DNA of 64,000 nt from Cryobacterium luteum. GTDB lineage: Bacteria > Actinomycetota > Actinomycetes > Actinomycetales > Microbacteriaceae. Where the stretch lies: NCBI RefSeq assembly GCF_900110125.1, contig NZ_FOCN01000006.1, positions 62,001 to 126,000 on the forward strand, in the 5' to 3' direction. Of this stretch, positions 48,423 through 57,639 are shown in pieces. The position numbers and the translations under genes were made by a program. Under the pieces are notes generated by a model. That model was not told where the DNA came from. It was given only the letters and a program-made list of their open reading frames with translations, and did no database searches. Every line of letters begins with the position of its first letter. Position 1 is the stretch's first letter.

Positions 48423-49016
48423 GTGACGTGTCAGATTTGCGGGGCCTGGTTGCCGGTCGGCGCCATGTTCTGCGGCGAATGCGGTAGCTCCCGCACCGCA
48501 ACCGTGGAGTCGCGCAAGCGCCCGGATCCCCGGCCGAACGACACCACCATCATTGCCCGCCTTCCGCGTCAGACCGTTGTCATTTCCGTGCCGATCCCCA
48601 CGGCAGTCTCGGCACCTGTGCGCGCCGTCGCCGTCGTGACCGCTGCGCCGACTGCACGGACTGTATTGCCGGCCGCGACGCTGCCGACCCGGGCGACCTT
48701 CGTCCTGACGTTCAGCACCGGCCAACGGGTGTCCGTGCGCGGCTCCGGACTGATCGGCCGTAAACCGCTACCCCAGCCCGATGAAATGTTCGACGAACTC
48801 ATTCGGGTAGCGGATGCCGACCGTTCCGTCTCGAAAACCCACCTCGAGTTCGGCCAGCACGACGGCGAGTTCTGGGTCAGTGATCGGGTCTCCGGCAACG
48901 GCACGGTCATCCGCCGTCCCGGTGAAACGGCCGAGCAGCTTGAACCGGGGCGACGCTATGTTCTGCCACGCGGCACCCGGGTCGAAATCGCCGACCACTC
49001 CTTCAGCGTCGCCTGA
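48423..49016 (+). CDS. Zinc-ribbon and FHA domain protein
   Basis: Protein of 197 residues. N-terminal zinc-ribbon knuckles CQIC and CGEC (residues 3-20) are followed by an Ala/Thr/Pro-rich linker and a C-terminal FHA domain (about 95-195) with SGLIGRKPL, DADRSVSKTHLEF and VSDRVSGNGTVI, the phospho-threonine-binding loops. FHA proteins dock phosphorylated partners and are common next to type VII secretion ATPases. TAGGTT 9 nt before the GTG may be its -10. The ftsK-like gene follows after a 113-nt gap containing a GGCGGC/GCCGCC hairpin. Confidence 0.87.
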   Translation: MTCQICGAWLPVGAMFCGECGSSRTATVESRKRPDPRPNDTTIIARLPRQTVVISVPIPTAVSAPVRAVAVVTAAPTARTVLPAATLPTRATFVLTFSTGQRVSVRGSGLIGRKPLPQPDEMFDELIRVADADRSVSKTHLEFGQHDGEFWVSDRVSGNGTVIRRPGETAEQLEPGRRYVLPRGTRVEIADHSFSVA

Positions 49017-49129
49017 CCGGGAGGCGGCGGCTCCGCCGCCGACTCCTCCACTGGCGACGAAAACGCCGATCGTGCACCATCGGCCCGATCAGGGCCGCTT
49101 CTCGATGCGCGATCTGGTCTGCTGGATGG

Positions 49130-52129
49130 GTGTCGACCGTCGATGAAGCTCTCTCCCTGCCGCCTGCGCCTGCCCCGCTGCCGCCCGCAGGGTTTCCCTT
49201 GCTCGCCACAGTGGCACCGCTGGCCGCGGCCGGGCTGATCTGGATGATCACCGGCTCGGCTTTCGCGCTCATCTTCGCGGTTCTCAGCCCGATCATCGCG
49301 GTGGCCAGCATGTTCGATTCAAAACGCTCCGGCCGAAAACGGCGCCGGGTCGAGACGGCCTCTCACACCGAAGCGGTGGCGTTGCTGCGCACGGTCATCG
49401 CCGAGCGTCAATCCCGCTGGCGCGATGAGGCCTGGCAACACACCCCATCAGCCCGAAGCATCGTGCGCGGCAGTGCTGCGGCGGCTCGCTGGCGGCAGAC
49501 GGATGGTGCCCTCGTCGCGCTCGGAACGGGCCCGGCACCGAGTGGAATCCGACTCGGCGGAGCGAGCGCACCGAACGAGCACCGCGAACTGCGGGACTGG
49601 GCCGCGACCGTGACCGATGCCCCGATCATCGTCGACGTGACGCACGGACTCGGGATCGTCGGCCCGATTCCGCTCGCGGACGCCCTCGCCCGCGCCGTGC
49701 TCGTGCAACTCTGCTTCGCCATGCCGCCGACCGACCTGGGCCTCTCCAGCGAAACCGGCCAGTACCCGAGTGACTGGAACTGGGTGGCCCAACTGCCGCA
49801 TGCCGCACCGACGCCGGGCCGGCTCACGATCAGGCTGCGAACGGCCATCGCAACACAGCACGCCGCGGCCCCCCACCCGCGCACCGAGTTCGATCGTGGG
49901 CGACTTCTGCTGGTCGTCGCGTCGAGGCTCGACGACCTTCCCCCCGGTTGTGGAACGGTCGTGCGGGTGAACGGGCCTGCTCGAGCACAGATCATCCGAT
50001 CGCCGAACCGGGCACCGCCCGTCGATTTCTGCCCGGAATTGCTGGCTCGGACCGAAGCGTCCGACTTCGCCGTGACGCTCGCCGAGCAGGCCCGGGCTGC
50101 CGGGTTGGTCACCATGGCCGAGGCGCTCCCGGCCTCAGTCGGCCTGACCGAACTGCTCGAACGCGGTGCCGGTGCATCGGCGACCGGTGCATCGGCGACC
50201 GGCTCGGCCATGGACCGGGTGTCCGCTCCGCCGTCCCTGGACTGCCTGATCGGTGTCGGCCGAGACGGGCCGGTGCGAATCGACCTCGTGCGCTCCGGAC
50301 CGCACGCTGTGGTCGGGGGAACCACCGGCAGCGGCAAGAGCGAACTTCTCACCACCTGGATCGCAGCGTTGGCGGGTACCTACTCGCCCAGCCAGTTGAA
50401 TTTTCTGCTCGTCGATTTCAAGGGCGGCGCTGCCTTTCAACCGCTCGGGCGACTCCCACACTGCGTCGGCCTCATCACCGACCTCGATTCGAACACGGCC
50501 GCACGGGCCCTCGCCAGCCTGGGGGCGGAACTCCGCTATCGCGAGCGCATGCTGAGCGCTGCCGGGGCGCGAGACCTGACCGACGCTCGCATGGAGCATC
50601 CGTTGCCCCGCCTGGTCATCGTCGTCGATGAATTCGCAACGATGCTCGGGGTGTTTCCCGAACTGCACGCCCTGTTCGTCGACATCGCTGCCAGGGGCCG
50701 ATCGCTCGGGGTGCACCTGATTCTGTGCACCCAACGACCCGCGGGAGTCGTGCGCGACGCGCTTCTGGCCAACTGCAGCCTGCGTCTGTCGTTGCGGGTG
50801 AACAATCGCGCCGACAGCCAGGCCGTGATCGGAACGGATGCCGCGGCCGCGCTGGCGCCGAGTCAGCCCGGCCGATGCTTCGTCGCCACTGAAGCGGGCG
50901 AACCGGTGCTCTGCCAGGTTGCGACGACCGAAGATCGCGACATTTCGAGCATCGTGACGGCATTGCTGTCGGTGCCGTTCCCGGTGTCGCAGCGACGTCC
51001 GTGGCTCGATCCGCTCCCGCCGGTGGTCACCGTGAGCGATGTGGAGGCCGCCGACGACAAGGCACCCGGCTACGCCCTGGGATTGCTCGACGACCCCGAG
51101 CGTCAGCGTTACCGCGTGTTCGCCTATTCTCCGGAAATCGACGGGCATTTGCTCGTCGTCGGTGGGGCCCGTGCGGGCAAATCCACCCTGCTGCACACAC
51201 TCGCCCGCGCGGCCGACGGGCAGCGCCTCACCCAACTGGTCGCCGCCGACGTCGAAGCAACCTGGGACGTCCTCGCGAGCATCAGCGTCCTGGTCGAAAC
51301 CGGTCAGCAGACACCGGCAGCACCCCGGTTGCTCCTGTTCGACGACTTCGACTCCGTATGCGCTCGCTGGCAGCCTGACCATCGGCTGGCTGCGGTTGAC
51401 CTGCTCACCGGGCTGCTGCGGGACGGACCGGCCGCCGGCGTGCACCTTGTCATCGCCGTGCAGCGGCACACAAGCGTGGTTCCCGGGTTGGCCGCTCTCT
51501 GCCACAGCACGTTGCTGCTGAAACTGCCCACCGTGCAGGACCACCTCGCGGCCGGAGGACAGTCGGCCAGCTACATCGCGTCGCTGCCGGCGGGCGGGGG
51601 AGTCTGGCAAACCCTGCGAGTGCAGCTTCTGGCGCCCACCGGGTCTCACCTGCCGGTGCCCACCGGAGTGTCCATTCCTGCTCTCCCCGGCTCCGGCCCG
51701 CTGCTGATCGTGTCCTCGTCTCCCGGCAGCACAGCAAACCGGTTGCGCGGTGCCCTTGCCACGTCGGTGATCGAGCTGGCGGGAACGAGCGGGCCGGCAG
51801 CATCCGCCCTGCACGTTGGCGCGGAAGGCGGCCAACCGGATGCCCCTGACCGGGTCATCGTCGTGGGTGACGCCGAGACCTGGCAGACGCACTGGACCCT
51901 GCTGGCGAAGCTGCGCGGTCAGCCTGCGAGCAGCCAGCCCTCGAGTGATCCGGCGGTAAGCGACCAGGCGGTCAGCCTGGTTTTCGATCGGTGCAGCCTG
52001 TCGGACTTTCGGCTGCTCAGTCACCGCCGGGAGCTGCCGCCCCCACTGGCACCCGGGCGCGGGCGCGTCTGGGTGTTGCACTCGGACGGCGAGGTCACTC
52101 GGGCTGTGTTGCCAGGAAATGACCGGTGA
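49130..52129 (+). CDS. FtsK/SpoIIIE (EccC-like) membrane ATPase
   Basis: Protein of 999 residues. Two membrane helices lie near the N-terminus (about 21-60), then a cytoplasmic region and FtsK-type ATPase domains. Domain 1 has Walker A GGTTGSGKSE (K403) and Walker B RLVIVVDEFATML; domain 2 has Walker A GGARAGKSTLL (K684) and Walker B RLLLFDDFDSV; a third domain keeps only a decayed P-loop (SSSPGSTANR). This multi-ATPase layout is that of EccC/EssC, the motor of type VII secretion, rather than the chromosome translocase FtsK. No WXG100 substrate or other ecc gene is in the window. The GTG start is tentative; another open frame precedes it. Confidence 0.85.
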   Translation: MSTVDEALSLPPAPAPLPPAGFPLLATVAPLAAAGLIWMITGSAFALIFAVLSPIIAVASMFDSKRSGRKRRRVETASHTEAVALLRTVIAERQSRWRDEAWQHTPSARSIVRGSAAAARWRQTDGALVALGTGPAPSGIRLGGASAPNEHRELRDWAATVTDAPIIVDVTHGLGIVGPIPLADALARAVLVQLCFAMPPTDLGLSSETGQYPSDWNWVAQLPHAAPTPGRLTIRLRTAIATQHAAAPHPRTEFDRGRLLLVVASRLDDLPPGCGTVVRVNGPARAQIIRSPNRAPPVDFCPELLARTEASDFAVTLAEQARAAGLVTMAEALPASVGLTELLERGAGASATGASATGSAMDRVSAPPSLDCLIGVGRDGPVRIDLVRSGPHAVVGGTTGSGKSELLTTWIAALAGTYSPSQLNFLLVDFKGGAAFQPLGRLPHCVGLITDLDSNTAARALASLGAELRYRERMLSAAGARDLTDARMEHPLPRLVIVVDEFATMLGVFPELHALFVDIAARGRSLGVHLILCTQRPAGVVRDALLANCSLRLSLRVNNRADSQAVIGTDAAAALAPSQPGRCFVATEAGEPVLCQVATTEDRDISSIVTALLSVPFPVSQRRPWLDPLPPVVTVSDVEAADDKAPGYALGLLDDPERQRYRVFAYSPEIDGHLLVVGGARAGKSTLLHTLARAADGQRLTQLVAADVEATWDVLASISVLVETGQQTPAAPRLLLFDDFDSVCARWQPDHRLAAVDLLTGLLRDGPAAGVHLVIAVQRHTSVVPGLAALCHSTLLLKLPTVQDHLAAGGQSASYIASLPAGGGVWQTLRVQLLAPTGSHLPVPTGVSIPALPGSGPLLIVSSSPGSTANRLRGALATSVIELAGTSGPAASALHVGAEGGQPDAPDRVIVVGDAETWQTHWTLLAKLRGQPASSQPSSDPAVSDQAVSLVFDRCSLSDFRLLSHRRELPPPLAPGRGRVWVLHSDGEVTRAVLPGNDR

Positions 52130-52131
52130 TG

Positions 52132-53247
52132 CTAAAGCAAAACGTCGGCCACAGGCCGGTGCGGCAAACTGTGGGCGAGCGCCACCGGCGCACTGGTCAG
52201 TCGCCCGTCGAAGGCATTCAGCCCCTGAGCGAGTGCGGCGTCCGCGCGCAGTGCATTGACCCATCCGAGGGTGGCGAGGGCCCGCACGTAGGGCAGCGTC
52301 GCATTCGTCAGGGCATAGGTCGACGTGTGCGGCACAGCACCGGGCATATTCGCGACACAGTAGAACAACGACCGGTGCACGGTGAACGTGGGGTCGGCGT
52401 GCGTGGTGGCGTGGCTGTCGGCGAAGCACCCGCCCTGGTCGACGGCGATGTCCTCCAGCACACTGCCCGGTTTCATGCGCGACACGAGTTCGTTGCTGAC
52501 CAGTTTGGGAGCCTTAGCGCCCGGAATGAGTACCGAGCCGATGACCAGGTCGGCCTCAGAAACTGCTTTGTCGATCTCGAAACCGTTCGAGGCGATGGTC
52601 TTGACCCGGCCGAAGTGCAGCGCGTCGATCTCCCGCAGCCGAAACAGGTTGGTATCGAGCACGGTCACCTCGGCACCGAGGCCAACGGACACCTGCATTG
52701 CGGCGGTGCCAGCGACACCACCGCCGAGAACCACGATCTTCGCCGGGTGAGTGCCCGGAACGCCGGGTACCAGGAGCCCGGGGCCGCCATTCGGCCTGAG
52801 CATGGCATTGGCTCCGACGATCGGAGCGAGGCGGCCGGCTACCTCGCTCATCGGTGCCAGCAGGGGCAGGGCCCGGGAGGGCAACTGCACGGTTTCGTAG
52901 GCGATCGCGGTGACGCCGCCATCGAGCAGGGCCCGAGTCAGTTCGGGTTCGGCGGCCAGGTGCAGATAGGTGAACAGCACCAGATCAGCGCGAAAATAGC
53001 CGTATTCACTCGCCACCGGTTCCTTGACCTTGAGCAGCAGATCGGCGCCCGCCCAGATGCTCGCCGCGTCGGGCAGAATGGTCGCACCGGCCGAGGCATA
53101 CTGCTGATCACTGATCGAGGAACCGACGCCGGCGCCGGCCTGCACGAGAACATCGTGACCGTGCAGCACGAGGTCATGCACCCCCGCCGGGGTGATCGCG
53201 ACCCGAAACTCATTGTTCTTGATCTCGGTGGGAATGGCGATTCGCAT
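52132..53247 (-). CDS. ald: Alanine dehydrogenase
   Basis: Interconverts L-alanine and pyruvate plus ammonia with NAD; 371 residues, the family length. N-terminus MRIAIPTEIKNNEFRVAITP, substrate Lys in LLLKVKEP, catalytic His in FTYLHLAAEPE, NAD loop VVLGGGVAGTAAMQVSVGLG, and DQGGCFADSHATTH. AGGAGC lies 4-9 nt before the ATG. Convergent with the ftsK-like gene, 2 nt between stops. It can recycle alanine formed by the putrescine-pyruvate aminotransferase, a metabolic rather than operonic link. Confidence 0.96.
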   Translation of the reverse strand: MRIAIPTEIKNNEFRVAITPAGVHDLVLHGHDVLVQAGAGVGSSISDQQYASAGATILPDAASIWAGADLLLKVKEPVASEYGYFRADLVLFTYLHLAAEPELTRALLDGGVTAIAYETVQLPSRALPLLAPMSEVAGRLAPIVGANAMLRPNGGPGLLVPGVPGTHPAKIVVLGGGVAGTAAMQVSVGLGAEVTVLDTNLFRLREIDALHFGRVKTIASNGFEIDKAVSEADLVIGSVLIPGAKAPKLVSNELVSRMKPGSVLEDIAVDQGGCFADSHATTHADPTFTVHRSLFYCVANMPGAVPHTSTYALTNATLPYVRALATLGWVNALRADAALAQGLNAFDGRLTSAPVALAHSLPHRPVADVLL

Positions 53248-53497
53248 GGTGCTCCTGTTCTGAAGCGTGCTCCACAGTCGAAGCGGTGAGCGCCACTTCT
53301 GGCCTCCACCCTAGTCGGGACGAACCGACGATTTCGAGGGCGAATGTTGCGAGTTTGTGCTGATTTCGTGACAAATCGATTGCAAGATCAATGTTTTGAC
53401 CTCTTTCAGGTGTTTCTACCACTGATATGTGCAATTATCGACCAACTCGCAACGCAGCGAGTCATGACCGTGTGCGTGCCCGAATGCTAGGAGAACC
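53248..53497. other. AT-rich divergent region between ald and potD
   Basis: No gene. It carries the promoters of ald (leftward) and potDABC (rightward). TTGACC at 53396-53401 could be a -35 for the pot genes, but no well-spaced -10 follows. ATCGATTGCAAGATCAATG just before it has dyad character and could bind a regulator. Confidence 0.35.
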
Positions 53498-54715
53498 ATG
53501 ATGAAGTCCAAGCCGCTGCCCGCCGATCCCATGATCCGCCAACTCATCCGCCAAGCGCAAAACGCCCAAATGGGCCGCCGTACTCTCCTGGCCGGTGCCG
53601 GTGCCGGCGCCACAGCGCTCGCTCTCGCCGCGTGCTCCTCCGGCGCCGCGGTCAAACCCACCGCTGCCGCCGACACCTCAGCCACGAATAAGACCATCCG
53701 CTGGGACAACTGGGCGCTCTACGTCGACGTCGACGATGCCGGCAACTATCCCACCCTCGATGCGTTCAAGGCACAAACGGGAGTATCGGTCAAGTACACC
53801 GAGGCCGTGGACGACAACAACTCCTACTACGGCAAGGTGAAAGACCAGCTCGCCCTCGGCCAGGATATCGGTGCCGATGCCGTGTGCCTGACCGACTGGA
53901 TGGTCAGCCGCATGATTCGGTTCGGCTACACCCAGGAACTCGATCACGCCAACATTCCCAACCTCGCCAATCTTCTGCCGTCGCTGCAGGACGTCGACTT
54001 CGACCCGGGGCGCGCCATGAGTGTGCCGTGGCAGGGCGGGTTCGCCGGCCTGGCCTGGAACAAGGCGAAGTATCCGCAGGGCCTGGCCTCGGTCGAAGAC
54101 CTGTGGGCGCCGGAACTGAAGGGTCGTGTTGGGGTGCTCTCCGAAATGCGCGACACGATGGGCCTGATCATGCTCGACCAGGGCGTCGACATCTCCGGCA
54201 GCTGGGGCGAAGAGGAATTCACCGCCGCCATCGACGAGTTCAAAAAACAGGTCGCCGACGGCCAGATCCGCAACATCAAGGGCAACTCCTACAAAGAAGA
54301 CCTCGCCAACGAGGACACCCTGGCCGCGATTGTCTGGTCGGGCGACATCGTGCAGCTGAACGCTGAAAACGGCGATAAGTGGGGCTTCATCGTTCCCGAA
54401 AAGGGCGGCACGCTCTGGAACGACAACTTCGTGGTGCCGATCGGTTCGCCCGGCAAAAAGAACGTCGAAGAACTCATCAACTACTATTACGACCCGGCCG
54501 TTGCCGCCGAGGTCGCCGCCTATGTCAACTACATCACCCCCGTCGTCGGTGCCAAGGAAGCCATGATGGCGATCGACCCGACGCTGGCCGAAGACCCCTT
54601 GATCTTTCCCGACGACGCCACCCTCGCCAACGCCTATGTCTTTCGTGGCCTCGACGGCACCGAAGAACAGACCTTCAATGCCCAGTTCCAGGCGATCCTG
54701 CTGGGTGCTGCCTGA
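53498..54715 (+). CDS. potD: Polyamine ABC transporter substrate-binding lipoprotein
   Basis: Extracytoplasmic binding protein of 405 residues, PotD/PotF type. A twin-arginine lipoprotein signal is visible: RR at 27-28 (MGRRTLLAGAGAGATALALA) and lipobox Cys46 (AACSSG). The mature part has IRWDNWALYVDVD, DWMVSRMIRFGYTQELD, PWQGGFAGLAWNK and ANAYVFRGLDG, typical of spermidine/putrescine binding proteins. AGGAGA precedes two adjacent ATG codons. First gene of potDABC, overlapping potA by 3 nt. Confidence 0.93.
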   Translation: MMKSKPLPADPMIRQLIRQAQNAQMGRRTLLAGAGAGATALALAACSSGAAVKPTAAADTSATNKTIRWDNWALYVDVDDAGNYPTLDAFKAQTGVSVKYTEAVDDNNSYYGKVKDQLALGQDIGADAVCLTDWMVSRMIRFGYTQELDHANIPNLANLLPSLQDVDFDPGRAMSVPWQGGFAGLAWNKAKYPQGLASVEDLWAPELKGRVGVLSEMRDTMGLIMLDQGVDISGSWGEEEFTAAIDEFKKQVADGQIRNIKGNSYKEDLANEDTLAAIVWSGDIVQLNAENGDKWGFIVPEKGGTLWNDNFVVPIGSPGKKNVEELINYYYDPAVAAEVAAYVNYITPVVGAKEAMMAIDPTLAEDPLIFPDDATLANAYVFRGLDGTEEQTFNAQFQAILLGAA

Positions 54716-55914
54716 TGGCCGTCGGTGCGTTCGCCGATCGCGGCGCTGACCTGGAACTGGTCGGCATCGAGAAACGTTTCCCCGGGTTCACCGCCATCGA
54801 AAATCTCAATCTCACCATTCCGGCCGGGTCGTTCTTTGCACTGCTCGGTCCCTCCGGCTGCGGAAAGACGACCACGCTGCGGCTCGTCGCCGGGCTGGAA
54901 GAACCCACGAACGGCCGCATCCTCATCGGGGGAACGGATGTCACGAATCAGAAATCTTTCCAGCGTCCGGTCAACACCGTGTTCCAGAGTTACGCGCTCT
55001 TTCCGCACATGTCGGTGCTGGAGAACGTCGCCTTCGGGCTACGCCGACGCAAGATCGGCGACCCGGTGGCCAAAGCGCACGAGGCGCTGCTCCTGGTCGA
55101 GCTGGATCACCTCGCCCACCGCAAACCCCAGCAGCTCTCCGGCGGTCAGCAGCAGCGGGTGGCACTGGCCCGCGCCATCGTCAACCGGCCGGCGCTACTC
55201 CTGCTCGACGAGCCGCTCGGGGCACTCGACCTGAAGCTTCGACGTCAGATGCAGCTCGAGTTGAAGACCATTCAGGAGGAGGTCGGCCTCACCTTTCTGC
55301 ACGTGACCCACGATCAGGAGGAGGCCATGACCATGGCCGACACTATCGCTGTCATGAACAAGGGTCGCATCGAACAGATGGGCGAACCCCAACAACTCTA
55401 CGAACTGCCCAGGACCGCGTTCGTCGCCAACTTTCTCGGCCAGTCCAATCTGTTCACCGGTCCCGTCGTCTCCACCACCAGCACCGCCATCGCCGTCGAC
55501 GTCTCCGGGCAGAAGATTGTGGTGCCGCTGGAGCGCGCGCACCGGGTGTCGGGCGAGGTCACGATCGGGGTGCGCCCCGAAAAACTCACCTTGCACGGCG
55601 AGGCGCCGTCTGACGATGCCGGCCGAAACCTGATGGGCCCAGGCACAGTCATCGATGTGTCGTTCAGCGGGGTCAGCACGCAATACCTCGTGGCGGTGCC
55701 AGGAGTCGGTACCCTGGTCGTCTTCGCCCAGAACATGGCCTTCGGCCCGGCCGCGCACGTCGGCGCCCAGGTCTGGCTCAGCTGGAACGTCGACCACGGT
55801 TTCGGGCTCGACGACGATCCAGCTGATTCGCCACGGTTCGAGGCCGACCTGGACACCAAGACCATCGCACAGCAGCGACGGTCGTCCCTGCTGACGGAGC
55901 TTGAGGGGGCCTAA
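54715..55914 (+). CDS. potA: Polyamine ABC transporter ATPase
   Basis: ATP-binding subunit energising polyamine import; 399 residues. Walker A LLGPSGCGKTTTLRL, Q-loop VFQSYALFPHM, signature LSGGQQQRVALARA, Walker B LLLLDEPLGALD, H-loop THDQEEAM. The C-terminal TOBE-type regulatory domain begins near 245 (GVRPEKLTLHG). ATG overlaps the potD stop (TGATG). Complete and canonical. Confidence 0.95.
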   Translation: MAVGAFADRGADLELVGIEKRFPGFTAIENLNLTIPAGSFFALLGPSGCGKTTTLRLVAGLEEPTNGRILIGGTDVTNQKSFQRPVNTVFQSYALFPHMSVLENVAFGLRRRKIGDPVAKAHEALLLVELDHLAHRKPQQLSGGQQQRVALARAIVNRPALLLLDEPLGALDLKLRRQMQLELKTIQEEVGLTFLHVTHDQEEAMTMADTIAVMNKGRIEQMGEPQQLYELPRTAFVANFLGQSNLFTGPVVSTTSTAIAVDVSGQKIVVPLERAHRVSGEVTIGVRPEKLTLHGEAPSDDAGRNLMGPGTVIDVSFSGVSTQYLVAVPGVGTLVVFAQNMAFGPAAHVGAQVWLSWNVDHGFGLDDDPADSPRFEADLDTKTIAQQRRSSLLTELEGA

Positions 55915-55916
55915 CG

Positions 55917-56834
55917 ATGGCCTTCGCCGCATTCTCCTCCACGGCCGCTCCGACGACGGACCCGGTCACTCGGCGTCGCAGTCCGGTGGCGTTGTTCCTG
56001 CTGTTGCCGGGCATCCTCTATCTGGTGCTGTTCTTTCTCACCCCGCTCATATCGTTGCTGCTGACATCATTCCAGGCGCCGCGGGAGTTCGGCGATATCG
56101 GTCAGTTCGACTACGCCTTTCGCTGGCAGAACTACCTCGAGGTCGTGACGACCTATTGGCCGCACATCGTGCGCTCGTTCAGCTATGCGCTGGCCGCGAC
56201 CTTCTTCGCACTGCTGATCAGTTATCCGCTGGCCTATTTCATCGGCGTAAAGGCCCGCAAGTGGCCGCTTCTGCAGAGTTTGATGCTCGTGCTCGTGATC
56301 GCACCGTTCTTCATCAGCTTTCTGCTGCGTACCCTGGCCTGGAAGCAGCTGTTCTCCGACGAGTCCTTCGTCGTGCAGTCGCTGAAAGCGCTGTCGCTGC
56401 TGGGGCCGGAAGCCCACGTGACCGGAACCGCGTTCTCGGTGATTTTCGGATTGACCTATAATTTCATCCCGTTCATGACCCTGCCGCTGTACACGACGCT
56501 GGAACGGCTCGACGTGCGCTATCTCGAGGCCGGCAGCGACCTCTATGCGAGCCCGTTCCACGTGTTCCGCAAGGTCACCATTCCGCTGTCCATGCCCGGG
56601 ATTGTGGCGGGAACCCTGCTCACCTTCATCCCGGCCGCCGGTGACTATATCAACGCCAGCCGGGACTTTCTCGGCGGTACCGGCACCCAGATGATGGGTA
56701 ACGTCATCGAGGCGAACTTTCTGGTCCTGCAGAACTTCCCCGCCGCCGCGGCGCTGTCGATCATTCTGATGACCGTCATCCTTGTGATCGTGAGTATTTA
56801 TGTGAAACGTTCCGGAACGGAGGAACTGCTGTGA
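55917..56834 (+). CDS. potB: Polyamine ABC transporter permease PotB
   Basis: Six-helix membrane permease, 305 residues. First helix VALFLLLPGILYLVLFFLTP; the EAA loop that contacts PotA is EAGSDLYASPFHVFRKVTIP. Starts 2 nt after potA and overlaps potC by 4 nt. Confidence 0.94.
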   Translation: MAFAAFSSTAAPTTDPVTRRRSPVALFLLLPGILYLVLFFLTPLISLLLTSFQAPREFGDIGQFDYAFRWQNYLEVVTTYWPHIVRSFSYALAATFFALLISYPLAYFIGVKARKWPLLQSLMLVLVIAPFFISFLLRTLAWKQLFSDESFVVQSLKALSLLGPEAHVTGTAFSVIFGLTYNFIPFMTLPLYTTLERLDVRYLEAGSDLYASPFHVFRKVTIPLSMPGIVAGTLLTFIPAAGDYINASRDFLGGTGTQMMGNVIEANFLVLQNFPAAAALSIILMTVILVIVSIYVKRSGTEELL

Positions 56835-57637
56835 AGTTTTCCCTCGGCAAATGGTTGCTGCCCGTTTACAGCGGCCTTGCCCTGCTCTTTCTGATGATTC
56901 CCATCGGCTACACCTTTGTCTACTCGTTCAACGACTCGCTCAAATCGAATATCACCTGGCAGGGTTTCACCCTTGATAAATGGTTCAACGTCTGCAACGT
57001 GCAGAACGGGGCGGTCTGTCAGGCCTTCGGCAACAGCCTGTTCATCGGAGCCGTCGCCACCGTTGCGGCGACCACGCTCGGCACGATGATCGCGATCGCC
57101 ATCGTGCGCTACCGGTTCAGGTTCCGGTCGCAGACCAGCCTGCTCCTGTTCCTGCCGATGGCCACCCCGGAGGTCGTGCTCGGCGCCGGCCTGGCGGCCC
57201 AATTTCTGTCGGTGGGTGTGCCGAAGGATATGCTGACGATCATTCTCGCGCACACCATGTTTTGCATCAGCTTCGTCGTGGTCACGGTCAAGGCGCGTGT
57301 CGCGAGTCTCGATCCGGCGTTGGAAGAGGCCGGTCGAGACCTCTATGGTTCGGCCGTGCAGGTTTTCGCACGCATCACGTTCCCGCTGCTCCTGCCCGGC
57401 ATTCTGGCGGCTGCCCTGCTGTCGTTCGCGTTGTCCTTCGACGACTTCATCATCACGAACTTCAACTCGGGCGCGGTTTCGACGTTTCCGAAGTACATCT
57501 ATATTTCGGCGGCGCGCGGTATTCCGGCGGAAGCCAATGTGCTTGCCTCTGCGGTGTTCATCATCGCGATCGTCGTGGTCGTGACGGTGCAGGTCACGGG
57601 GGCAGCCAAGGCCCGGCGTCTGGCCAGGCTCAGCTAG
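56831..57637 (+). CDS. potC: Polyamine ABC transporter permease PotC
   Basis: Second permease, 268 residues, six helices. The EAA motif is EEAGRDLYGSAVQVFARITF, followed by SFDDFIITNF, diagnostic of PotC/PotI. GTG start in the overlap with potB. The transport operon ends here; a degraded kinase gene follows directly. Confidence 0.94.
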   Translation: MKFSLGKWLLPVYSGLALLFLMIPIGYTFVYSFNDSLKSNITWQGFTLDKWFNVCNVQNGAVCQAFGNSLFIGAVATVAATTLGTMIAIAIVRYRFRFRSQTSLLLFLPMATPEVVLGAGLAAQFLSVGVPKDMLTIILAHTMFCISFVVVTVKARVASLDPALEEAGRDLYGSAVQVFARITFPLLLPGILAAALLSFALSFDDFIITNFNSGAVSTFPKYIYISAARGIPAEANVLASAVFIIAIVVVVTVQVTGAAKARRLARLS

Positions 57638-57639
57638 CG

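Noticed and set aside
49017..49129. Frameshifted N-terminal extension of the FtsK-like protein
   Set aside because: An open frame in another phase reads through here, but it shares no recognisable FtsK or EccC features, so I left the start at GTG 49130.
48814..49146. Open frame overlapping the FHA gene and the following gap
   Set aside because: It is mostly an out-of-frame reading of the FHA domain; the short unique end has no support.
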